From an uncultured Aquimarina sp. (GTDB lineage Bacteria; Bacteroidota; Bacteroidia; Flavobacteriales; Flavobacteriaceae), in the NCBI RefSeq assembly GCF_947495315.1, contig NZ_CANLYD010000015.1:114163-178162 (forward strand): 64,000 nucleotides of DNA, in the 5' to 3' direction. Position 1 is the stretch's first letter. Each line of letters starts with the position of its first letter. Shown here piece by piece: positions 50,326-59,519 of the stretch. Made by a program: the position numbers and the translations under genes. Below the pieces are notes generated by a model. It had not been told where the DNA came from. It made no database searches and saw only the letters and a program-made list of their open reading frames with translations.

Positions 50326-52872
50326 TTACTCTCTCACTCTAGGAACATATATGTGCTTTCCTAAAAATAATGCATTCAGAAATAGCCGGTTAGTTCCGTA
50401 CCACGAACCTCTAAAATTAGGGTTATCCGCAAAGAGAATTACTCTACCACTTCCTATAGCACTCACTAGCAGTGAGGCTGATGGTTTTAAATAATTCTCG
50501 TAATTATCACTAGATACATATCCATCAATATGAGCGTTTTCTGTATATTTTGCCACGGTAGCGTATGGGTTCTTACTAGGAGCTATAAATACCTCATTAT
50601 TCTTGTAAACCGGCAATGAATTATCTCGATATCCAAAACCTAATGGATGGGTAATGTCCAAATCTACTTCGAAAATCACTCCTCCAACACGTTCTCGTCC
50701 GATATTTTCACCTGCATCGACATACGGTAATCGCTTCACAACTTTATTCTTTGTAGTGTCCTTTTCTTTTTTAATAAGGTTCTCTTTCACTATTTTCTTA
50801 TCAATGACCCATTTCGAAGCATTTGCAATGGTAACCAGTGTATTTCCGTGAGACACCCATTCTTTTATTTTTTTCTGTTGAAGAGAATCTAACTGTTGAT
50901 ATCTTCCAGACACCATCACTAAGGTGTTATATTCTTTTAAAGGAGCTCTATTAAACATGCTCATTCTTAACTTGGTTATTGGCATATGAACTCGGGTATC
51001 CAACAAATGCCAAACCTCTCCTGCTTCATAAGAATTTATTCCATCACCAATCAATAATAGTGCTTTGGGAGTATCCAGCTTTCTAAAATTACCACTTCCT
51101 AAATCAATTCCTGATGTACTAAAACCAGTATTTGTACTAAAAATAGGGACATTAAACTTTTCTTGTACTTCTTTAACTATTGTAAATACTTCGTCACTAT
51201 TTTTTTTCTGCTTGCTTACCGGAATCAAAACACTTCCGTAGTTAAAGCTTTTGTTTCCATTAGAGGTTATGATACTAAATGGTTTAAAGGCTGATGCTAC
51301 AAGTAATCCCTTGGATTGCATATAATATAGTGCAGCTGGAGCGTTATAGTCATCCCAGTCTATGATATACGCATAATCAGATTTTGAAACCTTTGAAATA
51401 TCAACTATTCCTTCGGTAGAAATTACTTCTTCTCCTAAGTTTATAGATTTTAATCCTTTATATTTCAAGTTATAAAAATTGGCAACACTCCAGGCTGAAG
51501 CATCATAAAATACACTATCTCGATACTTATTATAGGTTTCAAAAATGGTCTGTACCATTCGTTTTTGTGGTTGTTTTACCGGTACAACATACCGATCTCC
51601 TTTTTTATATACCTTAATTTTATGAAGCAATAATTTATCAATAAAGGCTTTATTTCTATTCTGGTCATACGCATCTCCAAACTCGTAACCTGCTACGTTG
51701 TTGTTTACCGCATTAGTCACTGCAGATTTAAAAAAGTTTTGTTGATACTTGCGGAGTGTTCCCTTATTTTCGACAGCGGCTTTTATAGTAGCTATGCTCG
51801 AAACATACTGATTTCTAATTGTAAAAGGAAATGAGATTGTTCCATAATCTGTATCCTGCAAATGCCCTCTGGAACTAGCTTGTTCAAATAATAAGGCCAA
51901 TGCTCCCTGTAAATCAGGATAGGAAGATCCGTAACCCGGATATGTCCCATCAAAGGCTTCCTTTGTAAAATAAAAAGATCCTATATTATCTAAAGCACTA
52001 GAAAAATAGGGCGCAAATAGATTATTTAAATCTTCATAATTCTCTTTGGGCATAATAGGATCTTGTGAGCCAATGGGTTTCATCGGTTCAAAAAAGTATG
52101 TGCTATTCGTTCCCATTTCGTGAAAATCCGTTACCACATTTGGATACCATTCGTGATACCACGTTAATTTCCCACGACTTTCTGGATTGATCCCAAGTAA
52201 CCAATCTCGATTAAGATCAAACCAGTAATGATTCGTTCGGCCACGAGGCCATCCTTCATTATGTTCAGCATCATAAGGATCACTTACCAATGGATTTCCT
52301 TTGAATTGATTAGCCCATTGGGTATGTCTCTCACGTCCATCTGGATTAATCGTAGGATCAATAAATACAACCGCATTATCCAGATATGTTTTTATTTCCG
52401 AGCTGTTAGAAGCGACTAAGGTATAAGCTGTTAACATGGCCGCTTCAGAACTGGAAGGTTCATTGCCGTGAACATTATACCCTAATTGAACAAAAATCGG
52501 CACATCATTGTAGTTTGTAGGAGTAATAGAAGTTTTGGTAAATGCTAAATGCTGCTCTTTGAGCTTTGGTAGATTATTTAGATTATCCGGTGTAGAAACC
52601 GTTAATATGACTAATTTTCTATTCTCATGAGTTTTTCCATAGCTTTTAATAGATGCTCTTTCTGATAATTCTGCAAGCTTTGTAAGATATCCCACAATTT
52701 GATCATGACGTGTATGTTGTTCACCTATTGGATACCCCAGAAATTCTTCGGGTGTGGGAATTTCTGAAGCAAAAGGAGCTTTGTCTTTTAAAAAATAATC
52801 TTGTCCAATAACAGCAGTCGTACATAGCAAAGAAATAAAAGAAGTGAGTTTTAGAAAATGTGTCAGCCTCAT
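50326..52872 (-). CDS. M14 family zinc carboxypeptidase, large secreted form
   Basis: Signal peptide MRLTHFLKLTSFISLLCTTA. The peptidase domain (~45-360) has the zinc HxxE in GYNVHGNEPSSSEAAMLTAY (~130) and a downstream metal/substrate region PNVVTDFHEMGTNSTYFFEP (~247); the catalytic Glu is in LALLFEQASSRG (~325). A long C-terminal region (~360-848) resembles the extra domains of Bacteroidota M14 homologues, with a glutamine-amidotransferase-like fold near the end (LLIGDGINSYEAGEVWHLLD). Likely cuts C-terminal residues from peptides in the periplasm or outside the cell. 848 residues, common for this subgroup. Confidence 0.92.
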   Translation of the reverse strand: MRLTHFLKLTSFISLLCTTAVIGQDYFLKDKAPFASEIPTPEEFLGYPIGEQHTRHDQIVGYLTKLAELSERASIKSYGKTHENRKLVILTVSTPDNLNNLPKLKEQHLAFTKTSITPTNYNDVPIFVQLGYNVHGNEPSSSEAAMLTAYTLVASNSSEIKTYLDNAVVFIDPTINPDGRERHTQWANQFKGNPLVSDPYDAEHNEGWPRGRTNHYWFDLNRDWLLGINPESRGKLTWYHEWYPNVVTDFHEMGTNSTYFFEPMKPIGSQDPIMPKENYEDLNNLFAPYFSSALDNIGSFYFTKEAFDGTYPGYGSSYPDLQGALALLFEQASSRGHLQDTDYGTISFPFTIRNQYVSSIATIKAAVENKGTLRKYQQNFFKSAVTNAVNNNVAGYEFGDAYDQNRNKAFIDKLLLHKIKVYKKGDRYVVPVKQPQKRMVQTIFETYNKYRDSVFYDASAWSVANFYNLKYKGLKSINLGEEVISTEGIVDISKVSKSDYAYIIDWDDYNAPAALYYMQSKGLLVASAFKPFSIITSNGNKSFNYGSVLIPVSKQKKNSDEVFTIVKEVQEKFNVPIFSTNTGFSTSGIDLGSGNFRKLDTPKALLLIGDGINSYEAGEVWHLLDTRVHMPITKLRMSMFNRAPLKEYNTLVMVSGRYQQLDSLQQKKIKEWVSHGNTLVTIANASKWVIDKKIVKENLIKKEKDTTKNKVVKRLPYVDAGENIGRERVGGVIFEVDLDITHPLGFGYRDNSLPVYKNNEVFIAPSKNPYATVAKYTENAHIDGYVSSDNYENYLKPSASLLVSAIGSGRVILFADNPNFRGSWYGTNRLFLNALFLGKHIYVPRVRE

Positions 52873-53013
52873 TATTTATGGTATTAAAATTACTTCAATT
52901 AGTTAGTTTTCAATAGGTGAAGATATTTTTTTAACTCCGGTTTTTAATAACATTTGTAAGGTTTTTAACATTTGCTCCTCTAATACATCACTTAACTATA
53001 AAAAAATAAAACA

Positions 53014-53385
53014 ATGAATACTAAATTAATATTAGCCTTAAGAATCTTATTAGGAATCTTATTAATCGTTTTTGGAAGTAATAAGTTTATCGGTTTTTTA
53101 CCTGATTTCGAATTTGCTAATCCAGAGGCAGGAGTTTTTTTTGGAGCATTAGCAGGTAGTTATATCCTTAAAACCGTTGGATTAATCGAAGTAATCGTCG
53201 GACTTTTATTGGTAAGCAACAAAGCAGTGCCCTTTGGATTAGTATTAATGGCTCCTATTTCTGTAAACATAATTCTCTTTCACACTACTCTTGATCTTGC
53301 AAACATAGGGCCCGGAGCGTTTGTTTTTCTGGTAAATGCATTCTTAATTTATGCAAATTGGAATACTTTCAAAAACTTATTTTAA
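53014..53385 (+). CDS. DoxX family membrane protein
   Basis: 123 residues, four helices: LILALRILLGILLIVFGSNK, a second helix (~50-68: GSYILKTVGLIEVIVGLLLV), FGLVLMAPISVNIILFHTT and AFVFLVNAFLIYANW. The RILLGILLIVFGSNKF motif is typical of DoxX. Function not settled; a redox-related role has been proposed for the family. Followed by a structured RNA candidate and 307 bp without other genes. Confidence 0.85.
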   Translation: MNTKLILALRILLGILLIVFGSNKFIGFLPDFEFANPEAGVFFGALAGSYILKTVGLIEVIVGLLLVSNKAVPFGLVLMAPISVNIILFHTTLDLANIGPGAFVFLVNAFLIYANWNTFKNLF

Positions 53386-53442
53386 CAGGTTACTCCTATA
53401 ATTTTACTGGTATAAAAGTAAAATTTTTCGTTTCTTAGAGGA

Positions 53443-53551
53443 CGGAAAATTCCGACTGCTCTGCATAAACGATCAACAGGGTTGCTAAACCCCAAAGCAA
53501 CACTATAAATGTGTAATAACCATATGATCGTTGTTAGAGCAGTCTTTTTTT
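53443..53551 (+). ncRNA. Candidate structured RNA ending in a terminator
   Basis: A compact fold can be drawn by hand. A 5' hairpin CGGAA-AA-TTCCG (53443-53454) is followed by a closing stem GACTGCTCT (53454-53462) with AGAGCAGTC (53536-53544), then T's to 53551. Inside it AACGATCA (53468-53475) pairs perfectly with TGATCGTT (53525-53532), separated by small internal loops, and enclosed hairpins include GTTGCT/AGCAAC (53481-53486, 53496-53501) and ACAC/GTGT. A plain terminator would need only the outer stem; the 8-bp inner stem suggests a small RNA or regulatory element. No coding frame is apparent in the region. Confidence 0.5.
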
Positions 53552-53692
53552 ATACTTTCTTTAGCATATTTCAGTTAGGACTTTTAATAGATTTGTGAGT
53601 TAACTCGCTACAGGTATTAAAAAAAACAAGTTGAATTACTTATGAAATAAATAATGTACAGTTAATTATTATACTTCAAAATTTAACTCATC

Positions 53693-55861
53693 ATGAAAAA
53701 ATCACTTTTAATACTATTTTTGATCTCATCTATCATAGGATGTAAAAAAGAAACGAAAATAGAAACTGCTAAAACTATTATTCCATTGAATTACCCTGAA
53801 ACTAAAAAAGTAGATACTGTAGATACTTATTTTGATACTAAGGTCACAGATCCTTATCGCTGGTTAGAAGATGATCGCAGCGAGGAAACAGAAAACTGGG
53901 TTGCTTCACAAAACAAAGTGACATTTGGGTATCTGGATAGTATACCATTTAGAGATCAACTAAAAAAACGATTATCTAGCTTATGGAACTACGAAAAAGT
54001 TGGAGCACCTTTTAAAGAAGGTGACTATACCTATTTTTATAAAAACGACGGATTACAAAATCAATATGTAATTTATAGATTTAAAAATGAAGGTGATGAA
54101 CCAGAAATATTTTTAGACCCAAATACTTTTAGTGAAGATGGAACAACTTCTCTTGGAGGATTGAGTTTTTCTAAAAATGGAAAACTTCTAGCCTATTCAA
54201 TTTCTGAAGGTGGTAGTGATTGGAGAAAAATAATCATTAAAAATTCAGAAACCAAAGAAATTATAGAAGACACATTGGTGGATATTAAGTTTTCTGGCAT
54301 GTCCTGGAAAGGAAATGAAGGTTTCTACTATTCTAGCTATGATAAACCCAAAGGAAGCGAACTATCTGCTAAAACAGACCAGCATAAAGTGTATTATCAT
54401 AAACTGGGAACTCCTCAAAAGGATGACACATTAGTTTTTGGAGGTACGCCAGAGGAAAAACACAGATATACCAGTGGTCGTGTAACTGAGGACGACCGAT
54501 ATCTCGTTATTACAGCTAGTACTTCTACCTCGGGAAATAAGTTATTCATTAAAGATTTAACTAAACCAAATAGTAAATTAGTTACTATTTTAGACACAAC
54601 AGAAAGTGATACCTATGTAATCGAAAATGTAGATTCTAAACTATACCTTGTTACTAATCTAGATGCTCCGAATCAAAAAATTATAACCGTAGATGCGGCT
54701 AATCCGACACCCGAAAACTGGAAAGATTTTATTCCGGAAACTGAAAATGTTTTAAGTCCAAATACAGGTGGCGGTTATTTCTTTGCAGAATATATGGTAG
54801 ATGCTGTATCCAAAGTATTGCAATATGATTACGATGGAAAACTGGTACGTGATGTAGAATTACCAGGAGTAGGAAGCGTAGGAGGTTTTGGAACCAAAAA
54901 AGAAGAAAAAGAATTATACTATTCATTTACAAATTACAAAACTCCAGGAAGTATCTATAAATATAACATTGTAGAAGGTACTTCAGAATTATACCGTAAG
55001 CCTAAAATCGACTTTAACCCGGAAGATTACGAAAGTAAACAAGTTTTCTACAACTCTAAGGATGGTACTAAAGTCCCAATGATTATTACGTATAAAAAAG
55101 GAATAGAACTTACCGGTAAAAACCCTACTATATTGTACGGATATGGTGGGTTTGATATTAGCTTGACTCCAAACTTTAGCATTGCTAATGCCGTATGGAT
55201 GGAACAAGGTGGTATCTTCGCCGTTCCTAATCTAAGAGGTGGCGGCGAATATGGTAAAAAATGGCACGATGCAGGAACCAAAATGCAAAAACAAAATGTA
55301 TTTGATGACTTTATTGCTGCTGCTGAATATTTAATAGAAAATAAATACACTTCCAGTGAATATTTAGCCATTAGAGGAGGGTCCAATGGTGGATTGTTAG
55401 TAGGAGCTACAATGACACAGCGTCCTGATTTAATGAAAGTAGCACTACCTGCGGTTGGTGTTTTGGATATGTTACGCTATCATACCTTCACAGCTGGTGC
55501 AGGATGGGCATATGATTATGGAACTGCACAAGATGATAAACAAATGTTTGAATACCTAAAAGGATATTCTCCGGTACATAACGTAAAAGAAGGTGTAAAA
55601 TATCCGGCTACACTGGTTACTACTGGAGATCATGATGATCGTGTTGTACCTGCACACTCCTTTAAATTTGCAGCAGAATTGCAGGCAAAACAAAAAGGAA
55701 CTAATCCTACATTGATAAGAATAGAGACTAATGCTGGTCACGGAGCAGGTACACCTGTTAAAAAGACAATTGAACAGTATGCAGATATTTTTAGCTTTAC
55801 GTTATTCAATATGGGATATGAAGTCTTACCAGAACAAGTAAATGATGAGATAAAAGGATAA
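53693..55861 (+). CDS. Prolyl oligopeptidase (S9A), lipoprotein
   Basis: Lipoprotein signal MKKSLLILFLISSIIGCKKE (Cys 17). N-terminal seven-bladed propeller (~95-440: PYRWLEDDRSEETENWVAS at its entry) and C-terminal alpha/beta hydrolase with serine in AIRGGSNGGLLVGATMTQRP (~563), Asp in TTGDHDDRVVPAHSFKF (~648) and His in ETNAGHGAGTPVKKT (~686). Cleaves short peptides after proline in the envelope. 722 residues, normal. A terminator follows. It may share its promoter region with the RNA candidate lying upstream. Confidence 0.95.
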   Translation: MKKSLLILFLISSIIGCKKETKIETAKTIIPLNYPETKKVDTVDTYFDTKVTDPYRWLEDDRSEETENWVASQNKVTFGYLDSIPFRDQLKKRLSSLWNYEKVGAPFKEGDYTYFYKNDGLQNQYVIYRFKNEGDEPEIFLDPNTFSEDGTTSLGGLSFSKNGKLLAYSISEGGSDWRKIIIKNSETKEIIEDTLVDIKFSGMSWKGNEGFYYSSYDKPKGSELSAKTDQHKVYYHKLGTPQKDDTLVFGGTPEEKHRYTSGRVTEDDRYLVITASTSTSGNKLFIKDLTKPNSKLVTILDTTESDTYVIENVDSKLYLVTNLDAPNQKIITVDAANPTPENWKDFIPETENVLSPNTGGGYFFAEYMVDAVSKVLQYDYDGKLVRDVELPGVGSVGGFGTKKEEKELYYSFTNYKTPGSIYKYNIVEGTSELYRKPKIDFNPEDYESKQVFYNSKDGTKVPMIITYKKGIELTGKNPTILYGYGGFDISLTPNFSIANAVWMEQGGIFAVPNLRGGGEYGKKWHDAGTKMQKQNVFDDFIAAAEYLIENKYTSSEYLAIRGGSNGGLLVGATMTQRPDLMKVALPAVGVLDMLRYHTFTAGAGWAYDYGTAQDDKQMFEYLKGYSPVHNVKEGVKYPATLVTTGDHDDRVVPAHSFKFAAELQAKQKGTNPTLIRIETNAGHGAGTPVKKTIEQYADIFSFTLFNMGYEVLPEQVNDEIKG

Positions 55862-55884
55862 TTGTTTTATTATTAAAATTAAAA

Positions 55885-55917
55885 GATCCGTTTTCTGAAA
55901 AGAGACGGATTTTTTTG
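55885..55917 (+). terminator. Terminator after the prolyl oligopeptidase
   Basis: ATCCGT (55886-55891) and ACGGAT (55905-55910), extended by TCT/AGA pairing in the loop, precede a T-run. Confidence 0.75.
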
Positions 55918-55940
55918 TTGAAGTTATTTATATTTGAAAT

Positions 55941-56909
55941 ATGCTTACAGTTCAAAATGTTTCCTTCGCTTATGATACCGCTCCGGTTTTAAAAAACATC
56001 AATTTTACTATTGAAAAAGGGCAACATATTGCACTCATTGGAGCTAGTGGTTGCGGAAAAAGTACCTTGCTAAAAATCATTTATGGGCTTTTGGATGTTG
56101 CTCATGGAACGCTATTTTGGGATGATCAAAAGATATTAGGACCAGCACATAATTTAGTTCCCGGACAAGAAAACATGAAATATCTTTCTCAAGGATTTGA
56201 ACTGCAGTCCTATAGAACTGTCGCAGAAAATATTGGTCAATATCTATCTAATTTTGAACCGGAACTGAAACTTGGTCGTGTCAATGAACTTCTGGAAATA
56301 GTAGAAATGACTCCATTTGCCGATATTAAAATTGAAAACCTAAGTGGAGGTCAAAAACAAAGAGTTGCTCTGGCAAAAGCGCTTGCAAAAAGACCAGAGT
56401 TATTATTGTTAGATGAACCTTTTGGAAATATTGATAATTTCAGGCGAAGTTCTTTACGTAGAAATCTATTTGCCTACTTAAAAAGAAATAAGATTACTAG
56501 TATTACTGCAACTCACGATAAAACAGATATATTATCTTTTGCTGAAGAAACTATTGTAATTCATAAAGGAGAGATTGTTACCAAAGGAAATACTCATAGC
56601 ATATATCAAAATCCTGATAACTATTATATCGCATCACTTTTTGGTGAAGTAAACGAATTACCGATTTCTACTATTATACCAGGTTCTGACAATGATAACA
56701 CAATTCTCTTATATCCGCATGAATTAAAATTAGTAGAAGATTCCAATCTAAAAGCACGAGTAAAGAAATCTTATTTTAATGGGAATCATTTTCTGATTGA
56801 AGCTATTTTTAATAATCAGGTAATCTTTATAGAACATCCGAATTCCGTAGAAGATTCTAAAGAAATAGGAATACATGTTTCTAAAGAAATTATTGCTTCA
56901 AGAAGTTAA
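55941..56909 (+). CDS. ABC transporter ATP-binding protein, no permease alongside
   Basis: 322 residues with Walker A LIGASGCGKSTLLKIIYG (~32), Q-loop YLSQGFELQS (~86), signature ENLSGGQKQRVALAKALAKR (~133), Walker B ELLLLDEPFGNID (~154) and switch His in SITATHDKTDI (~187). The last ~90 residues form a TOBE-like regulatory region, as in MalK/PotA-type importers. No permease or binding protein lies beside it, so it is orphan here and may serve a distant transporter. Substrate unknown; the promoter is unclear. Confidence 0.88.
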   Translation: MLTVQNVSFAYDTAPVLKNINFTIEKGQHIALIGASGCGKSTLLKIIYGLLDVAHGTLFWDDQKILGPAHNLVPGQENMKYLSQGFELQSYRTVAENIGQYLSNFEPELKLGRVNELLEIVEMTPFADIKIENLSGGQKQRVALAKALAKRPELLLLDEPFGNIDNFRRSSLRRNLFAYLKRNKITSITATHDKTDILSFAEETIVIHKGEIVTKGNTHSIYQNPDNYYIASLFGEVNELPISTIIPGSDNDNTILLYPHELKLVEDSNLKARVKKSYFNGNHFLIEAIFNNQVIFIEHPNSVEDSKEIGIHVSKEIIASRS

Positions 56910-57031
56910 TATAATATCATTTCTAGGAGAATAAACTATCACTTTTAGAAATCTATTTTACCTGTTTATACGAAAGCTCATTCATCCTTTACGGATTCTA
57001 TTTCTTATTCTTCGGATTCACTTTATTAAAA

Positions 57032-57039
57032 TACTTTTG
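57032..57039 (+). promoter_or_regulatory. -7 element of the sorted secreted protein
   Basis: TACTTTTG matches TAnnTTTG, 57 bp before the ATG at 57097. Confidence 0.5.
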
Positions 57040-57096
57040 TAGTTTGTAGATTCAATAAACCTCATTAATGAATACTAACTTTTAAAACCAACAACT

Positions 57097-58653
57097 ATGA
57101 AACGTAAATTATTTATTTTAAACATTTTAGCAGTTTTCTTTACTGCTAACTTAATGCTCGCACAGCAATCGAACGCGCAACAACAAAGTCCAACCGATAA
57201 TGCTGTAGCCAATGTCCCAGATACAGGTTGCACTGGTCAGGATACTTTTGACCAAGGTGTGAGAATTGTTCCTAATGCAAATTCGTGGAAGGATAGCTAT
57301 CAGGCAAATGGCTTTTGTTTCTGTAAATCTTCTTTTGATCACGGTGTTGGTAATTTCAAAATCGATATCAATGGACAAGGGAGAAATATTAAAGATATTT
57401 GTGATGAGCTTAAAAAACATCCTAGTTATAGGGATCTAGCAAATGGAGATCCCAGATATAATACGATACAATGTGGTAACGAGCCTGGACATGACGACGC
57501 CATTACTATACAAGGTAAGAGAATTAAAGATGAAAAAGTATGTCCTGGTCGTGTAGACCAAGGTAGTCAAGGGTGCCAATGTAAAGGACCTAAATTCGAT
57601 ATGAACTGGTTAAGTTCCAGACCTCGATTTGGCGGCAACGGAGGTGGAGACAATACTGGTCCTAACATTTCATTTACCACTCCTTCTAATAATGCCACTT
57701 TTTCAGCGCCTGCAACTATAGAAGCTATCGTTAACGCAACTGATAATGATGGTGTTAGTAACGTACGCTTATATCTTAATAATTCTCTTATAAGACAAGA
57801 AAATGTTAGCCCATATACTTGGAATAACAACAATCAGGATAACGCCTTAAAGAATCTTGGAGAAGGAAATTACACATTAAAAGCAGAAGCTACAGATAAC
57901 AAAGGAGCAAAAACAACAAAAACTATTTCCTTTTCTGTAGGTAATGGAGATGGTGGAGGAACCAATGATTTTGTAACAATATTAGGACAAAGTATTAATA
58001 AATATGTAAGCTCTGAAGGTGGTACCAGAACGATGCGAGCTAATCGAAATTCTGCTGGAACGGACGAACAATTTATTGTTGAATCAGCAGGAAACGGAAC
58101 AGTAAGTTTTAAAGGCAGCAATGGTAAATATGTGGCTTCTGAAAATGGTACTAAACCAATGAACTGTAATAGAAATGCTGTAGGATCTTGGGAAAAATTT
58201 ACCTTAGAATCTCTGGGAGGTGATCTTTATGCTATTAAAGGAAATAATGGTAAGTATGTAAGTCATGAAAATGGTACTAAAGCTATCAACTGTAATAGAG
58301 ACGCTGTTGGGCTTTGGGAAAAATTTATTATTAAAGGTTTAAACACAAACAGGTTAAATGAATTAGTTAAAGGAACTACAGAACCTTATTCGATTAGTGT
58401 ATACCCAATTCCAATGACCTCTGATGATATTAACCTAACGATCTCATTACCTAAAAAAGTAGCATATTCTTCTATTGAAATTATAGATCTCAAAGGAAAT
58501 AGTATTGCAAAAAAGAATACGGGTGCTATGGAATCAGGGACCAAATCTATTTCATTAAATGAAATGAAACAAAGTATGCTTTCCAGTGGACTTTATATTA
58601 TAAAGGTACGATTAGATGGTACTATAATAACTAAAAAAATAACAAAGCAATAA
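57097..58653 (+). CDS. Type IX-secreted protein: Cys-rich domain, Ig-like domain, fascin-like beta-trefoil, sorting signal
   Basis: Signal peptide MKRKLFILNILAVFFTANLM. Then a Cys-rich region (~43-170, eight Cys: GCTGQDTFDQ, NGFCFCKSSFDHG, CNEPGHD-like CGNEPGHDD, KVCPGRVDQGSQGCQCKGP) that I do not recognise, an Ig-like domain (~190-282, ISFTTPSNNATFSAPATIEA), a three-fold beta-trefoil of fascin-like repeats (~292-410, NGKYVASENGTKPMNCNR repeated) and a C-terminal type IX sorting domain (~430-518, SVYPIPMTSDDINLT, ending SSGLYIIKVRLDGTIITKK). The trefoil probably binds carbohydrate or protein. No catalytic domain is recognised. Surface-attached or released. Confidence 0.88.
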   Translation: MKRKLFILNILAVFFTANLMLAQQSNAQQQSPTDNAVANVPDTGCTGQDTFDQGVRIVPNANSWKDSYQANGFCFCKSSFDHGVGNFKIDINGQGRNIKDICDELKKHPSYRDLANGDPRYNTIQCGNEPGHDDAITIQGKRIKDEKVCPGRVDQGSQGCQCKGPKFDMNWLSSRPRFGGNGGGDNTGPNISFTTPSNNATFSAPATIEAIVNATDNDGVSNVRLYLNNSLIRQENVSPYTWNNNNQDNALKNLGEGNYTLKAEATDNKGAKTTKTISFSVGNGDGGGTNDFVTILGQSINKYVSSEGGTRTMRANRNSAGTDEQFIVESAGNGTVSFKGSNGKYVASENGTKPMNCNRNAVGSWEKFTLESLGGDLYAIKGNNGKYVSHENGTKAINCNRDAVGLWEKFIIKGLNTNRLNELVKGTTEPYSISVYPIPMTSDDINLTISLPKKVAYSSIEIIDLKGNSIAKKNTGAMESGTKSISLNEMKQSMLSSGLYIIKVRLDGTIITKKITKQ

Positions 58654-58677
58654 TTCATTAGCTAAATTTTCCAATCT

Positions 58678-58716
58678 AAGCGGATGATCAAAAAAATGAT
58701 CATTCGCTTTCTTTTT
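58678..58716. terminator. Bidirectional hairpin between the sorted protein and the lpxH-like gene
   Basis: AAGCGGATGATCA (58678-58690) and TGATCATTCGCTT (58697-58709, one G-T pair) form a 13-bp stem with a 6-A loop and a T-rich 3' side. It separates the convergent genes. Confidence 0.85.
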
Positions 58717-58717
58717 A

Positions 58718-59488
58718 TTATTCGTTTGTATATCGCTCCAATTTCATTTCAGTACCATCAAAAACAGCATAGGTGTAATGCACTATCCAATCTCCAAGAT
58801 TGGTATATCTCGATTTTGAACTTAGTTCAATCTCCATAGGAAGGTGTCTATGTCCAAAAACAAAGTAATCTGTATGTTTAGCCTCTAGCTTTCGCTTACA
58901 ATATTGCACCAGCCATTCGTTATCTTCACCAAGAAAAGTAACATCTTCATCTCCTGAGATTAGTTTATTTTTTACAGAAAGATATTGCGCTAATTTCACT
59001 CCTAAATCTGGATGTAACCATCTAAAAAACCATTTAGCAACAGGATTGGTAAACACTTTTTTCATGCGTTTGTACCCTTTGTCTCCTGGTCCTAAACCAT
59101 CTCCATGACCAATAAGAAATGTCGTCTTGTTAAAAGTAAATTCTTGAGGTTTATGAAATACTGGGATGTTCAATTCTTCTTCAAAATAACCATTCATCCA
59201 AAGATCATGATTCCCAACAAAATAGTACACAGGAATCCCAGCATCAGTAATCTCTGCTAGTTTCCCTAATGTTCTCGTAAATCCTTTAGGAACCACCGTT
59301 TTATATTCAAACCAAAAGTCGAAAAGATCACCTAATAAAAAAATTGCAGCGGCATCTTTTTTAACCTCATCTAACCAGCTTACAAACTTTTGCTCTCTTG
59401 GAAAACTCTTCTCCGTTGTCGGAGCTCCTAAGTGATTATCAGATGCAAAATATATCTTTTTACCTTCTGGAAGATTTATAAGTTTCAT
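58718..59488 (-). CDS. UDP-2,3-diacylglucosamine diphosphatase-like metallophosphoesterase
   Basis: The ATG at 59488 (MKLINLPEGKKIYFASDNHL) is preferred over an upstream start inside the queD end region. Calcineurin-fold motifs: ASDNHLGAP (~15), FLLGDLFDFWFEY (~53), FVGNHDLWMNG (~88), IGHGDGLGPGDKGYK (~121) and FGHRHLPME (~205). The sequence fits LpxH-like enzymes of lipid A synthesis, which split UDP-diacylglucosamine, though Bacteroidota also contain related phosphoesterases; LpxH assignment is likely, not certain. 256 residues. Follows queD on the same strand. Confidence 0.87.
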   Translation of the reverse strand: MKLINLPEGKKIYFASDNHLGAPTTEKSFPREQKFVSWLDEVKKDAAAIFLLGDLFDFWFEYKTVVPKGFTRTLGKLAEITDAGIPVYYFVGNHDLWMNGYFEEELNIPVFHKPQEFTFNKTTFLIGHGDGLGPGDKGYKRMKKVFTNPVAKWFFRWLHPDLGVKLAQYLSVKNKLISGDEDVTFLGEDNEWLVQYCKRKLEAKHTDYFVFGHRHLPMEIELSSKSRYTNLGDWIVHYTYAVFDGTEMKLERYTNE

Positions 59489-59519
59489 GTACGTTATTAG
59501 ATGATAAAAATATTTATTA

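Noticed and set aside
55048..55386. 112-codon antisense frame within the prolyl oligopeptidase
   Set aside because: Mirrors a conserved catalytic domain on the other strand and has no family match or promoter.
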